NCBI GenBank assembly: GCA_018266795.1
Contig: JAFDZV010000018.1
Span: 34,826-98,825, forward strand
DNA length: 64,000 bases
Direction: 5' to 3'
DNA from: Bacteroidota bacterium
Lineage (GTDB): Bacteria > Bacteroidota > Ignavibacteria > OLB7
How positions within the stretch are numbered: position 1 is the first letter of the stretch; each line of letters begins with the position of its first letter. Below are positions 9,074 to 17,346 of this stretch, in pieces. A model generated the notes under the pieces. The model was not told where the DNA came from, made no database searches, and was given only the letters and a program-made list of their open reading frames with translations. Both the position numbers and the translations under genes were made by a program.

Positions 9074-9137
9074 AGTGCTGAGTGATGCCCCGCACCCATA
9101 ACCGACAGCCACACCCACAACCCATCACTCCTCTAGA
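9069..9137. terminator. Bipartite inverted repeat between convergent genes
   Basis: TCTAGAG and GAGTGATG on the left pair with CATCACTC and CTCTAGA on the right. The arms overlap the stop codons of the two convergent genes. The 35-nt loop reads as a degenerate heptad series (ACCCATA, ACCGACA, GCCACAC and so on). It may serve as a two-way terminator. Confidence 0.45.
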
Positions 9138-9900
9138 CCACCGCTTTGCGAAGGCGGGCGGAGATGAAGTCGATCGCCATCACCAGTATCACGATCACCA
9201 GCAGGATCATCGAGACGTTCTGGTACTGGAACTGCTTGATGTTGTCCAGCAGCAGGAAGCCGATGCCGCCGGCGCCCACGATGCCGAGCACCACGGCGCT
9301 CCGGATGTTGAGTTCGAGACGGTAGAGGAAGTAGGAGGTGATGTAGGGAAGCACCTGCGGCACCACGGCCCAGCGCACCACCTGCGCGCGCGAGGCTCCG
9401 GTGGATTCCAGCGCCTCCACCGGGCCGCGGTCGATTGCCTCGATCGCTTCGGTGAACAGCTTTCCCATGGAGCCGATGGTGTGGATCGCAATGGCGAGCG
9501 CGCCGGCAAGCGGACCCAGCCCCACGGCCGCAACCAGCACCAGCGCAACGATCAGCACATCGACGGAGCGGTCCACATTGAAGAAGAAGCGCGCGGCGGT
9601 TCCGGCCGCCACGGCCGGCGTGATGTTGCGTGCCGCGATGAAGGCGATCGGGAGCGAGATGGCGGCCGCGATCAGCGTGCCGATCCAGGCGATCTGAATG
9701 GTGATGAGCGACTGCTTCAGCACGTCGCCGAGGATGGCCCAGTTGAGCGGCCAGAGCCCGGAGAGAAACTGGCGGAAGAAGGGCTTCACGAAGAATCCCT
9801 CGTAGATGCGGCCAACGTTGAACTCCGTGTTGACCAGCGACCAGGCCGTGAACCCGATCACCGCAACGATCATCGCAATGCTGAACGAACGTTTACCCAT
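9133..9900 (-). CDS. phnE: Phosphonate-type ABC transporter permease (PhnE)
   Basis: 255 residues with about six hydrophobic helices. It is the inner-membrane channel of a phosphonate/phosphite importer. The permease EAA loop is clear: EAIEAIDRGPVEALESTGAS followed by VVRWAVVPQVLP. GIVGAGGIGFLL near the C-terminus is typical of PhnE. I chose ATG 9900 because GAAGGA lies 5 nt upstream and the first helix follows at once; an ATG at 9960 would add 20 polar residues. It lies 111 nt downstream of the fused PhnD-PhnC gene and probably belongs to the same operon. Confidence 0.92.
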   Translation of the reverse strand: MGKRSFSIAMIVAVIGFTAWSLVNTEFNVGRIYEGFFVKPFFRQFLSGLWPLNWAILGDVLKQSLITIQIAWIGTLIAAAISLPIAFIAARNITPAVAAGTAARFFFNVDRSVDVLIVALVLVAAVGLGPLAGALAIAIHTIGSMGKLFTEAIEAIDRGPVEALESTGASRAQVVRWAVVPQVLPYITSYFLYRLELNIRSAVVLGIVGAGGIGFLLLDNIKQFQYQNVSMILLVIVILVMAIDFISARLRKAVV

Positions 9901-10011
9901 GGTTCCTTCACTGGCTGTTGCTCTACTCTCGATTCGAACTGCGTTCATCTCACCGGACATCCTCGCCGCCGGATGGCGGGGAGGCGATCACTGCATGCGC
10001 GCTGCACTCGC

Positions 10012-12018
10012 TCACCCGGCCCGCAGCTCTTCGGCGTCAGTGTGGTAGATGCGCTCCACGGCCTCCTCCGAAAGCTCCGCAGGCGGGCCGTCGAATACGA
10101 CTTCTCCCGCGCGCAATGCGATGATGCGGTCCGCGTAGTTCCGTGCAAGCTCCAGGACGTGCAGGTTCACGATCACCGTGATCCCTTCCTCGCGATTGAA
10201 ACGGCGCAGCATCCCGAGCACGATCTCCGCAAGCTTCGGGTCCAGCGAGGCCATCGGTTCATCGGCGAGGATCACGGATGGCTGCTGCGCCAGCGCGCGC
10301 GCAATGGCAACGCGCTGCTGCTGGCCGCCGGAAAGGTTCGCGGCGCGGCTTTGAGCCTTCTCCGCCAGGCCCACTTCCCGGATGTATCGCAATGCGATAT
10401 CCCGGTCCTTCTTCGGGAATCGTCCCAGCATCGAGTCCAGCCAGGAGATATGCGCCAGGCGGCCGCCCAGCACATTCTTCATCACCGAAACGTTCTTCAC
10501 CAGATTGAACTGCTGGAACACGAATCCGATACGCCGGCGGATCGCGGCCAGCTCGCTCCCCTGCGCGTACGTGATCTCCCGTCCTTCGAAGAAGATCGCG
10601 CCGGCGGCCGGCTGGTTCATCCTGTTCAGGCAGCGGAGCAGCGTACTCTTTCCCGCCCCCGAAAGTCCGATCACCGCAACGAATTCGCCGGCGGCGATCT
10701 CCAGATCGACATCGGTGAGTGCCCGCACGGAGCGCCCCTCCTTGTCCGGATAGAGCACGGAGAGGTTCCGAACCGAGAACTGAACGTTCCCCGCTGGGGG
10801 CGGCACGGGCTCCCGCACTGTAACGTTCTGCATGCCCGCCATCGCATGCGCAGCGGCCTGGCCGGCGGATGGCGCGGCAACGCCGGCGGATGGCGCGGCA
10901 ATGCCGTTGAATGGTGCGGCCGTGCCGTGCGGCCCGCGCGTGCGGCGTTCGCGGATGGTTTGAAAGACGAGGAAGGCCGCGCCGAGGATGGCAAATGCGA
11001 TGAAGGCAACAGTGGAGATGAGTTCATTCCTCGCCTCTCCGGGTTCCTGCCCCGATTCCTGCGCCGTCCCGGAAGTGGGTCCGGCCGCGGGCACGGCCGC
11101 CCCGCCGGAACCGCCGATCTTTCCGGTGATGTCCAGCTTCAGCAGATCGGCGGCGCGGCGCACGGGGTCGTAGTCCGCGCTCGCCGCCGGGATCATCGCA
11201 TCCACGTGGTACATCTGCTGCATCAACTGCTTGCCGGCGGGGTTGTCCGTAAGGCCTGCCACGGCGTCGCGGATCTTCCGTACGATCTCCGGCCGCGTGT
11301 CGATCAGGTGCTGCGTGGTTGCAAGGTTGTCGCCGGGGATCGGCGGTGAGTAGAAGATGGGGCGTATCCTTCCCTTGAATGCTCCCTTGCCGAGCTGCGT
11401 CCACGATCCGTCCTCGCCTGCGGTGTCGTTGGCGTAGGTGGCGCCGGCGCTGATGGTGCCGTTGATCACGGAGAGGAGCACGGCGTCGTGCCCGCCGGCG
11501 AATGTCTGCTTCGCGAAGAACTTCTCCGGATCGATCCCCGCCTCCACCAGCGCCGCCTTCGGGAAGATGTGTCCCGATGCGGACGTGGGATCGACCCAGG
11601 CGATGTTCCGTCCCTTCAGATCCGCGAGCGTTCGATAGGAGCTGTCCGCATTCACCACGATGCAGCCGTAGTAGTACGGCTTCCCCTTGCGCTCCGCCTT
11701 CAGCAGCACGCGCGCTCCGGCGATGCGTTCGGCGAAGACATAACTGACCGGGGCGAAGAATGCGAAGTCGATGGTCTGGCCGCGCAGCGCCTCCACCAGG
11801 CCGCTGTAATCCTGCGCCACGAAGATCTTCACCTTCAGCCCCGAACGCTCGGAGATCAGGCGCGCAAGCACGTCCGCGTTCTTCTGCACATTCTCAGAAC
11901 GCTCGGACGGATTCAGCCCGATCACAACTTCGTCTGCCGGACGTTCGGTTGTACAGGTGGATGCCGTGAACGCGAGTGCGATCATCACCAGCGATAGTGC
12001 CGTGCGCTTCATCTGCAT
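10012..12018 (-). CDS. PhnD-PhnC fusion: phosphonate-binding protein joined to ABC ATPase
   Basis: A single 668-residue frame. Residues 1-22 are a signal or lipoprotein-like leader (Cys22). Residues 30-295 are a PhnD-type periplasmic binding protein with DFAFFAPVSYVFAE, YYYGCIVVNADSSY, VDPTSASGHIFPK and AGATYANDTA. Residues 333-354 form one membrane helix. An Ala/Gly/Pro-rich linker covers about 360-410. Residues 411-668 are a PhnC ATPase with Walker A GLSGAGKST (451-459), Q-loop QQFN, signature LSGGQQQR (562-569), Walker B VILADEP (582-588) and H-loop His620. One helix lets the receptor sit outside and the ATPase inside. Binding protein-permease fusions are known; binding protein-ATPase is unusual. 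Confidence 0.93.
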   Translation of the reverse strand: MQMKRTALSLVMIALAFTASTCTTERPADEVVIGLNPSERSENVQKNADVLARLISERSGLKVKIFVAQDYSGLVEALRGQTIDFAFFAPVSYVFAERIAGARVLLKAERKGKPYYYGCIVVNADSSYRTLADLKGRNIAWVDPTSASGHIFPKAALVEAGIDPEKFFAKQTFAGGHDAVLLSVINGTISAGATYANDTAGEDGSWTQLGKGAFKGRIRPIFYSPPIPGDNLATTQHLIDTRPEIVRKIRDAVAGLTDNPAGKQLMQQMYHVDAMIPAASADYDPVRRAADLLKLDITGKIGGSGGAAVPAAGPTSGTAQESGQEPGEARNELISTVAFIAFAILGAAFLVFQTIRERRTRGPHGTAAPFNGIAAPSAGVAAPSAGQAAAHAMAGMQNVTVREPVPPPAGNVQFSVRNLSVLYPDKEGRSVRALTDVDLEIAAGEFVAVIGLSGAGKSTLLRCLNRMNQPAAGAIFFEGREITYAQGSELAAIRRRIGFVFQQFNLVKNVSVMKNVLGGRLAHISWLDSMLGRFPKKDRDIALRYIREVGLAEKAQSRAANLSGGQQQRVAIARALAQQPSVILADEPMASLDPKLAEIVLGMLRRFNREEGITVIVNLHVLELARNYADRIIALRAGEVVFDGPPAELSEEAVERIYHTDAEELRAG
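10861..10923. repeat. 21-nt tandem repeat in the PhnD-PhnC linker
   Basis: There are three in-frame 21-nt units. The first two are identical except for the last base, and the third is diverged. They encode repeated A-A-P-S-A-G-V/Q-type heptapeptides in the cytoplasmic linker, so linker length could vary by slippage without a frameshift. Confidence 0.8.
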
Positions 12019-12130
12019 GGGGTCGTGTGGAACGAGGTTGCGTCCCTGCCGGGTGCGCGGACGCGGGGCAAGATAGTGAGGGGAATTCTTACGTGACGTG
12101 GGTTTGGTGGCTGGGGCGTTGGGTTGGTTA

Positions 12131-12162
12131 GTTGTCAGGCGTCAGTAGTTAGTGGTCAGTTG
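12131..12162. repeat. Degenerate CTGACNA heptads
   Basis: Read on the minus strand, four successive heptads can be lined up: CTGACCA, CTAACTA, CTGACGC and CTGACAA. It lies between the phn genes and the PD40-OmpA gene. It resembles the arms flanking the S23 gene at 17.3-17.9 kb. Confidence 0.6.
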
Positions 12163-12202
12163 GGTTTGTGGTTGTTGCATGCCATGCGGGAGTTCGCGCT
12201 GC

Positions 12203-12230
12203 TCATACTTCATATCTCATCGCTCATATT
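12203..12230. repeat. TCATNNN heptads
   Basis: TCATACT, TCATATC, TCATCGC and TCATATT run in 7-nt phase just beyond the stop of the PD40-OmpA gene. The region is AT-rich compared with its surroundings. Confidence 0.5.
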
Positions 12231-12232
12231 TT

Positions 12233-13777
12233 TTACTTCGGTTCCAGCACGCGCAGTTCAACGCGCCGGTTCATGGCGCGGCCGCCCTCAGTGGTGTTGT
12301 CGGCAATCGGTTGCGCGGCGCCGTAGCCCTTCACGGTGATCCGGTCCGCGGGGACGCGATTGGCTACCAGGTACGACTTTACCGCCTGCGCGCGGTCGCG
12401 CGAGAGCGCAACCGCCGCGTTGGCATCGCCGCTGTTATCGGTATGGCCGGCGATCTCCACATTGAGCGTGGGATTGACGAGCAGGAAGCGGACAACGTGG
12501 TCCAGGTCCGTCCGCGACTCCTTCTGCAGATTGCTCTGATCGGGTGCGAAGAAGACGAGCAGGCGCACCGTGCCGTTGATGGGGGAGAGCGTGAAGTCCA
12601 CGCGTTCCTCGTTGCTGTGTTCCAGATCAGCCGAGACCAGTACCTGCTGCGAGTTGAAGAGATAGCCCGGCGCGTGCGCCGTGAGCGCATAGTTGTGGCC
12701 GCGCGGAAGCACGATCGCATACTCCCCGGTCTCGGGATCGCAGTTGAAGGAGCCGGTCTGCTGAGCCGATGCCAGATCGTGCACGTCGATCGTTGCCGGA
12801 ATGATAACGCCGTTGTGATTGCGCACGATGCCGCGCACCACGGTCATCGGATCGGTCAGCGTCGGGACGGGTGCAACGCGATAGATGTCGAAGCCGCCGC
12901 GTCCGCCCGGCCTGTTCGATGCCATGAACGCCTCCCGTCCGTTGGACGAAAGCGAGAAGCAGATGTCGTCGTGATCGCTGTTGATCGGGATGCCCAGATG
13001 GCGCACGTGTGTAGTGCCGTTGATCATGACGGCGGCGAAGACATCGAAGCCGCCCAGGCTGGGCCGGCCGTTGGAGCTGAAGAACAGGGTGTTGTTGTCC
13101 GGTGAGAGCCAGGGGGTCACCTCATCCTCCGCCGTGTTGATCGCCTCGCCTGCATTGATCGGCGCATCCCACGAACCGTCGCGTGCGCGCCGGCAGAACC
13201 AGATGTCGCGCCCTCCCAGGCCGCCGGGACGGTTGCTGGAGAAGTAGAGGATGCTTCCATCCGCGGCGATGCACGGCTCGGAGTCCCAGAACACGCTGTT
13301 GATCCGCATCCCGGCATTCTCCGGGACGGTCCAGGGCGTTGCCTCGGGACTCACCGTGCCGCGCGGGCCGGCGTCGGCACGATAGAGATCGCAGTCACCG
13401 AATCCGAATCCTTCGCCCGAGAAGTAGATGGTCTCACCTCCCGGGGTCACCGTCGGGACGCCGATCGCGCGTTCGTTGTTGAGCTCCACGGCAAGCGCCG
13501 GCGTGTTCCAGCGGCCATCCTTCCAACGCGAGTAGAAGATGGATTGGTTGGATTTTGCCCCATCCCTGCCGGACGTGAAATAGATGATCGTGGTGTCCAG
13601 CGGCATCGCAACGCCGAAGTCATCGGCGGCGGAGTTGATGTCGTCCAGTGGCGTCAGCGTCACCGGGAGAGTCCGCACCTGATCCGGCGTGAGCGTGGGA
13701 ATCCTGACCGCACGCGTGCCGCCGCCGCAGCCTGCAATCATCGCGATCGCGGCGAGCAGGAGAACGCCGTACCGCAT
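12233..13777 (-). CDS. PD40-CRD-OmpA lipoprotein, PorE-like
   Basis: 514 residues from ATG 13777, where a lipoprotein signal starts (LLLAAIAMIAGC, Cys17). Residues about 50-310 hold WD40-like PD40 blades (IYFTSGRDGAKSNQSIFYS, IYFSGEGFGFGDCDLYR, LYFSSNRPGGLGGRDIW, LFFSSNGRPSLGGFDVF, AFMASNRPGGRGGFDIY). A carboxypeptidase-regulatory-like domain follows (VRGIVRNHNGVIIPATIDV), then a C-terminal OmpA domain with AGHTDNSGDANAAVALSRDRA and MNRRVELRV. This order resembles PorE, the peptidoglycan-anchored T9SS lipoprotein, without its N-terminal TPRs. In-frame ATGs at 13849 and 13846 overlap the preceding gene's stop (ATGATGG), so translational coupling or a longer start is possible. Confidence 0.85.
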   Translation of the reverse strand: MRYGVLLLAAIAMIAGCGGGTRAVRIPTLTPDQVRTLPVTLTPLDDINSAADDFGVAMPLDTTIIYFTSGRDGAKSNQSIFYSRWKDGRWNTPALAVELNNERAIGVPTVTPGGETIYFSGEGFGFGDCDLYRADAGPRGTVSPEATPWTVPENAGMRINSVFWDSEPCIAADGSILYFSSNRPGGLGGRDIWFCRRARDGSWDAPINAGEAINTAEDEVTPWLSPDNNTLFFSSNGRPSLGGFDVFAAVMINGTTHVRHLGIPINSDHDDICFSLSSNGREAFMASNRPGGRGGFDIYRVAPVPTLTDPMTVVRGIVRNHNGVIIPATIDVHDLASAQQTGSFNCDPETGEYAIVLPRGHNYALTAHAPGYLFNSQQVLVSADLEHSNEERVDFTLSPINGTVRLLVFFAPDQSNLQKESRTDLDHVVRFLLVNPTLNVEIAGHTDNSGDANAAVALSRDRAQAVKSYLVANRVPADRITVKGYGAAQPIADNTTEGGRAMNRRVELRVLEPK

Positions 13778-13845
13778 GCGAGCCGCCGCCGTGCCGCCGT
13801 TGAGGGGCGCCGCGAGGTACTGCCGGACTCTGGTAGGGCGTTCCA

Positions 13846-14733
13846 TCATTGAATTGCGTACCGAAGCGTTGCGAGAAGGGCGTAGATGCCGAGATCCGAA
13901 TTCGGGGATTTGTTGATGGCGTTCATGCCGAAATCCAGCACCAGCTCCGGCGCGAACTGCATGCGCGGCGAAAGCTGATAGTTCAATCCCGCACCGAATC
14001 GGAATGCGTAGTGCAAATGCGTGGGGCTCGGGATGCCGCCATGCTCCTCGAGTGTGGACTGCCCGCCCGATCCCGGGAAGAAGCAATCGGTTGAGCCGAA
14101 GGTGCGCGTCCGGTCCAGCCCGGTGGAGAGCGGCCGCGCGGCCGCCAAGCCGCCGAGCAGATACCACGATCCCAGGTCCAGCTTGATGGCTGCGCCCAGC
14201 TTCACGAAGTCGATATGCGCAGAGAAGTCGTGGAGGGAGGTGCCGAGGCCCGTGGTGCTGTCGCGGCGTACGCACGGCTCGGTGACCGTTCCGCTGGACC
14301 CGAACGAGGAGTGAACGTACTCCAACGTGCCGAGGATTGCGAAGGAGCGGTTCAGCGGGTACTCGAGATCGATGCCGACGTTGTATCCGAACCCGGCAGC
14401 CGACGAGTAGATCTCCGTCTCGCCGCTCACGTCCCCTACGTCGAACGGGACATTGTTGAGGAAGCGGTCGTTGGAATAGGAGGAGCGGTTCAGGCCGGCG
14501 CGGATGCCGATCATGATCGGCGGCATGTCGTTGCGGACGTTCGGATTCAGAACATCGCCTGGCGGCATCGGCAACACATGCTGCGCGGGCAGAAGCTCGC
14601 AGTTGAATGCCGCCGCCAGCAGCAGGCATGCCACGATGCGCGCCGCCCGCAGAGGATGGAGCGTGTCAAATGCAGTCACGGAAGCACGTAGAATGGAAAC
14701 AACGCCAACCTCGAATTTGAACGAAAACAACAT
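13846..14733 (-). CDS. Outer-membrane beta-barrel protein
   Basis: 295 residues from ATG 14733. An uncleaved-looking leader is followed by a hydrophobic stretch RIVACLLLAAAFNCELLPAQ, so cleavage after about residue 50 is likely. The rest alternates as in beta-strands: PPIMIGIRAGLNRSSYS, GFGYNVGIDLEYPLNRSFA, HIDFVKLGAAIKLDLGSWY, YAFRFGAGLNYQLSPRMQF, GIYALLATLRYAIQ. This suggests a PorT/OmpX-like eight-stranded barrel. Its stop overlaps the ATG of the PD40-OmpA lipoprotein, so the two are probably made together. I infer a role in envelope assembly or T9SS from that pairing; the sequence alone does not prove it. Confidence 0.72.
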   Translation of the reverse strand: MLFSFKFEVGVVSILRASVTAFDTLHPLRAARIVACLLLAAAFNCELLPAQHVLPMPPGDVLNPNVRNDMPPIMIGIRAGLNRSSYSNDRFLNNVPFDVGDVSGETEIYSSAAGFGYNVGIDLEYPLNRSFAILGTLEYVHSSFGSSGTVTEPCVRRDSTTGLGTSLHDFSAHIDFVKLGAAIKLDLGSWYLLGGLAAARPLSTGLDRTRTFGSTDCFFPGSGGQSTLEEHGGIPSPTHLHYAFRFGAGLNYQLSPRMQFAPELVLDFGMNAINKSPNSDLGIYALLATLRYAIQ

Positions 14734-14919
14734 AGTGCGCGCCGGTGTAATTTCCGAAGCGGAGGTGGAGGGAGCGATGTGTGCATTTGTCAGCGCATGT
14801 TGTGTCTTCTGCCCATTGCCGGCATCTGCATGAGAGGGGAAACGTGGAGACCGCGCCGATGAGCGCTGTGCCGGACGATCCATCGGGACTGACGGCTACA
14901 GCATATCATGCACGGCGGG

Positions 14920-15408
14920 TCAGGCCGTGTCCGCATCGGCGCGGAAATCTCCCGAGCGCCCGCCGCTCTTCGCCAGCAGCCGGATGCCCTCGATCGTGAT
15001 CGCCTTCTCCACGGCCTTGCACATGTCGTAGATGGTGAGTGCGGCAACCGATGCGGCCGTGAGCGCCTCCATCTCCACGCCGGTTCTGGCAACCACCTTC
15101 ACCGTGGCTTCGATCCTGACAGCATGCGTCTCCTCGAGCAGATCGAACGTGACCGTTACGCCGGTGATCGGGAGCGGATGGCAGAGCGGGACAAGGTCGC
15201 CCGTCCGCTTCGCGGCCATGATGCCGGCCACACGCGCAACGCCGAGCGCATCCCCCTTCTTCAGGTTGCCGGCGGCCAGTGCGGCGAACGCGTTTGCCCC
15301 GAGCCTGACGAATGCTTCTGCGGTCGCAGAGCGCTCCGTAACTTCCTTTGCTCCAACGTCAACCATGTGAGCATTTCCGCTCGCGTCGAGATGGGTCAAC
15401 TCCGACAT
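14920..15408 (-). CDS. moaC: Cyclic pyranopterin monophosphate synthase (MoaC)
   Basis: 162 residues. MoaC acts with MoaA to turn GTP into cyclic pyranopterin monophosphate in molybdenum-cofactor synthesis. Conserved blocks are present: DLVPLCHPLPI (71-81), GVEMEALTAASVAALTIYDM (110-129) with the catalytic Asp128 and Lys131, and the KSGGRSGDF tail. The start follows GGGAG by about 7 nt. It is divergent from crcB with only 14 nt between start codons. No other moa gene is in view; 14734-14919 has no gene. Confidence 0.97.
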   Translation of the reverse strand: MSELTHLDASGNAHMVDVGAKEVTERSATAEAFVRLGANAFAALAAGNLKKGDALGVARVAGIMAAKRTGDLVPLCHPLPITGVTVTFDLLEETHAVRIEATVKVVARTGVEMEALTAASVAALTIYDMCKAVEKAITIEGIRLLAKSGGRSGDFRADADTA

Positions 15409-15422
15409 CGTTCTGCTCCCGA

Positions 15423-15785
15423 ATGATTCTGAATCTTCTGATCGTTGCGGCAGGCTCCGCCATCGGCGGCATGCTGCGCTACCTTGCGGCGGTCGGCGGC
15501 AGGGCCTACCCAGCGCCGTTGCCATACTGGACGCTCGGCGTCAACCTGATCGGCGGGTTCGTGATCGGCGCAGCGGCCGTTACCCTTACAAGCTCGGAAC
15601 GGACGCGCCTGCTGGTGATCACCGGTTTCTGCGGCGGCTTCACCACCTTCAGTGCGTTCTCGCTGGAGACGCTGGAGCTCTTTCGCGAAGGAGCCTACGC
15701 GTGGGCGTTTGTGAACATCCTGCTCAACATCATCCTCTCCATTCTCGCCTGCTGGGGCGGCTACGCACTCTTCTCGCGATCATAA
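15423..15785 (+). CDS. crcB: Fluoride efflux channel CrcB/Fluc
   Basis: 120 residues with four membrane helices, the usual size of one Fluc subunit, which works as an antiparallel dual-topology dimer that exports fluoride. Signature parts are GGMLRYL near the N-terminus, the pore Asn41 in TLGVNLIGGF, and GFCGGFTTFSAFS (68-80) with the phenylalanine-box and central sodium-site region. No crcB fluoride riboswitch can fit, because only 14 nt separate it from divergent moaC. Confidence 0.96.
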   Translation: MILNLLIVAAGSAIGGMLRYLAAVGGRAYPAPLPYWTLGVNLIGGFVIGAAAVTLTSSERTRLLVITGFCGGFTTFSAFSLETLELFREGAYAWAFVNILLNIILSILACWGGYALFSRS

Positions 15786-15858
15786 GGATCGTTGCGCAAG
15801 CTGACAATATAGCTGTCGGTCAACGGTGATGTCCAATACGTACCCGCTGTGTTGTCCG

Positions 15859-15895
15859 GGACAGATTGCCATCGGCGCTGCTCCGCAGTGCCACG
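15859..15895. repeat. 37-nt dispersed repeat, copy 1
   Basis: This matches 56257-56293 at 33 of 37 positions, in the same orientation. The core GGCGCTGCTCCGCAGTGCC folds into a short hairpin. It resembles the widespread class of short dispersed repeats that read GCACTGCGAAGCAGCGCCGA on the other strand. The surrounding gap 15786-16162 holds no credible gene. Confidence 0.7.
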
Positions 15896-16017
15896 GCTCG
15901 CTACGCCTGCCTCGCGAAGACTGCGGGCGAGCGTTGCAGAGGAAGGCCCTGGCACCGTCGGTGTTCATCTCCTGCGATAACCACGCAGGCTCTCGCCCGG
16001 CATTCCTCTTCTTCCTG

Positions 16018-16031
16018 CTGACCACTGACCG
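16018..16031. repeat. CTGACCA heptad pair
   Basis: Two heptads, CTGACCA and CTGACCG, lie in the gap downstream of the transketolase C-half. It is a minor relic of the repeat family found at 1-22. Confidence 0.5.
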
Positions 16032-16092
16032 AAGCGAGGCCGATGCGGTGGCATCGCGCCGAGCGTACCAATAACCAGGGGCCAACAACGAG

Positions 16093-16119
16093 CGAAGGCG
16101 CATCATCGATGCGCCTTCG
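16093..16119 (-). terminator. Strong hairpin downstream of transketolase C-half
   Basis: An 11-bp perfect stem, CGAAGGCGCAT/ATGCGCCTTCG, with a 5-nt loop lies 44 nt beyond the stop. On the minus strand it is followed by the T-rich CTCGTTGTTGG, which fits an intrinsic terminator for the transketolase operon. Confidence 0.65.
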
Positions 16120-16162
16120 GATGGAATATCTCGCGGCCTGATCGTGGCGCGGAGCCGCGCGG

Positions 16163-17257
16163 TTATGCCACCGCGTTCTCGGCTGCCTTGCGATCGTTCT
16201 CGATCAACTCTTCGATCGGGAACACCGTGCCCGGCTTCGGATAGCCCGCCGGATGCTGTCCCTCGAAGCCAACCTCCGTCATCGCCTGCACCTGGTTCCA
16301 CTCGCCCGCGCGGCGTGCCAGCACCTTCTTCACGGAATTGTAGATGTCATTGGAGGTGAGGCCGAACGCCTTCATCAGTTCGTTCGGATTTCCCGAGCCG
16401 CCGAAGGTATCGGTGACGCCAACGAACTCCATCGGCACCGGTGTGTTCTTCACAACAACCTGTGCAACCGCGGAGCCCATGCCTCCCATGATCTGATGCT
16501 CCTCCGCGGTGACGATGGCGCCGCACTCGCGCGCGGCGGCAGCGATTGCCTCCGTGTCGATCGGCTTGATCGTGTGCACGTTCACCACGCGCGCCTGGAT
16601 TCCCTCCTTGGCAAGCTCCTCGGCCGCCACAAGCGATTCCCAGACCATGCAGCCGGTTGCTATGATCGCCACATCGTTCCCTTCGCGAAACGTCTCTGCC
16701 TTTCCAAGGCGGAACGGCGTATCCTCGCGCGTGAAGGAGGGAACGGGCTCTCGGCCGAACCGGATATAGGCGGGACCTTCCATCCGGCCTATCGCGATCG
16801 TTGCCTTCTTGGCCTCCAGATAGTCGCACGGCACTACCAATGTCATGTGCGGGAGTGCGCGAAGGAAGGCCATGTCCTCCAGAACCTGATGCGTGGCGCC
16901 GTCCGGACCAACCGAGATTCCGGAGTGGCCGCCGCCGATCTTCACGTTCGCCTCGTTGTAGCAGACGGAGATGCGAAGCTGGTCCGCATTGCGAAGCGCA
17001 CAGAAGGCGCCGTAGCTGGCGAAGAAGGGAATCTTTCCGGAGAGGGCGAGTCCGGCGGCAACCGTGGTTGCATTCTGCTCCGCGATACCCATGGAGAAGA
17101 AGCGATCAGGGAAACGATCCTTGAAGAGATTCGTCATCACCGATCCGGTAATGTCACCGCCCAGCACAACGATTCGCTCATCATGCTCGCCGAGTTCGAC
17201 AAGCCCTTCACCGAATCCGAATCGAGTCGCCTTCGCGCCGTATTGTTCGTATGCCAT
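16163..17257 (-). CDS. Transketolase, C-terminal half
   Basis: 364 residues. It supplies the pyrimidine-binding and C-terminal domains of a split transketolase, the pentose-phosphate/Calvin-type C2-transfer enzyme that needs thiamine diphosphate. The catalytic glutamate is Glu60 in FFSMGIAEQNATTVAAGLA. Other blocks are GGGHSGISVGPDGATHQ, PCDYLEAKKA and AEEHQIMGGMGSAVAQV. It is longer than a typical ~310-residue C-half because of a 40-residue tail (GFEGQHPAGYPKPGTVFPIEE). The N-half is at 17900-18742 on the same strand. The S23 cassette separates the two, and its left inverted repeat begins at the base next to this start codon. Confidence 0.94.
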   Translation of the reverse strand: MAYEQYGAKATRFGFGEGLVELGEHDERIVVLGGDITGSVMTNLFKDRFPDRFFSMGIAEQNATTVAAGLALSGKIPFFASYGAFCALRNADQLRISVCYNEANVKIGGGHSGISVGPDGATHQVLEDMAFLRALPHMTLVVPCDYLEAKKATIAIGRMEGPAYIRFGREPVPSFTREDTPFRLGKAETFREGNDVAIIATGCMVWESLVAAEELAKEGIQARVVNVHTIKPIDTEAIAAAARECGAIVTAEEHQIMGGMGSAVAQVVVKNTPVPMEFVGVTDTFGGSGNPNELMKAFGLTSNDIYNSVKKVLARRAGEWNQVQAMTEVGFEGQHPAGYPKPGTVFPIEELIENDRKAAENAVA

Positions 17258-17289
17258 GTCAGTTGTCAGTTGTTCGTAGTCAGTAGGGC
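17258..17289. repeat. Left inverted-repeat arm of S23 cassette
   Basis: These 32 nt match the reverse complement of 17861-17892 at 28 of 32 positions, and the arm is itself built of heptads (CTGACTA, CGAACAA, CTGACAA). It directly abuts the ATG of the transketolase C-half. Confidence 0.85.
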
Positions 17290-17346
17290 TGTGTTGTCAT
17301 CGCATCGTACCCGCGTCTACATAGAGGATGCAGAGCCAGCCCGTAT

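Noticed and set aside
9082-11349. 755-codon open frame on the plus strand opposite the phn genes
   Set aside because: Low-complexity His/Arg/Asp-rich translation without family resemblance. The opposite strand encodes clear PhnE and PhnD-PhnC motifs. It is a shadow caused by high GC at third positions.
13850-14629. Long N-terminal extension of the PD40-OmpA gene
   Set aside because: This part reads the barrel-protein gene in another frame. Family sequence and the lipoprotein signal begin at 13849-13777.
15409-15422. Fluoride riboswitch for crcB
   Set aside because: Only 14 nt separate the divergent starts, too short for the aptamer.
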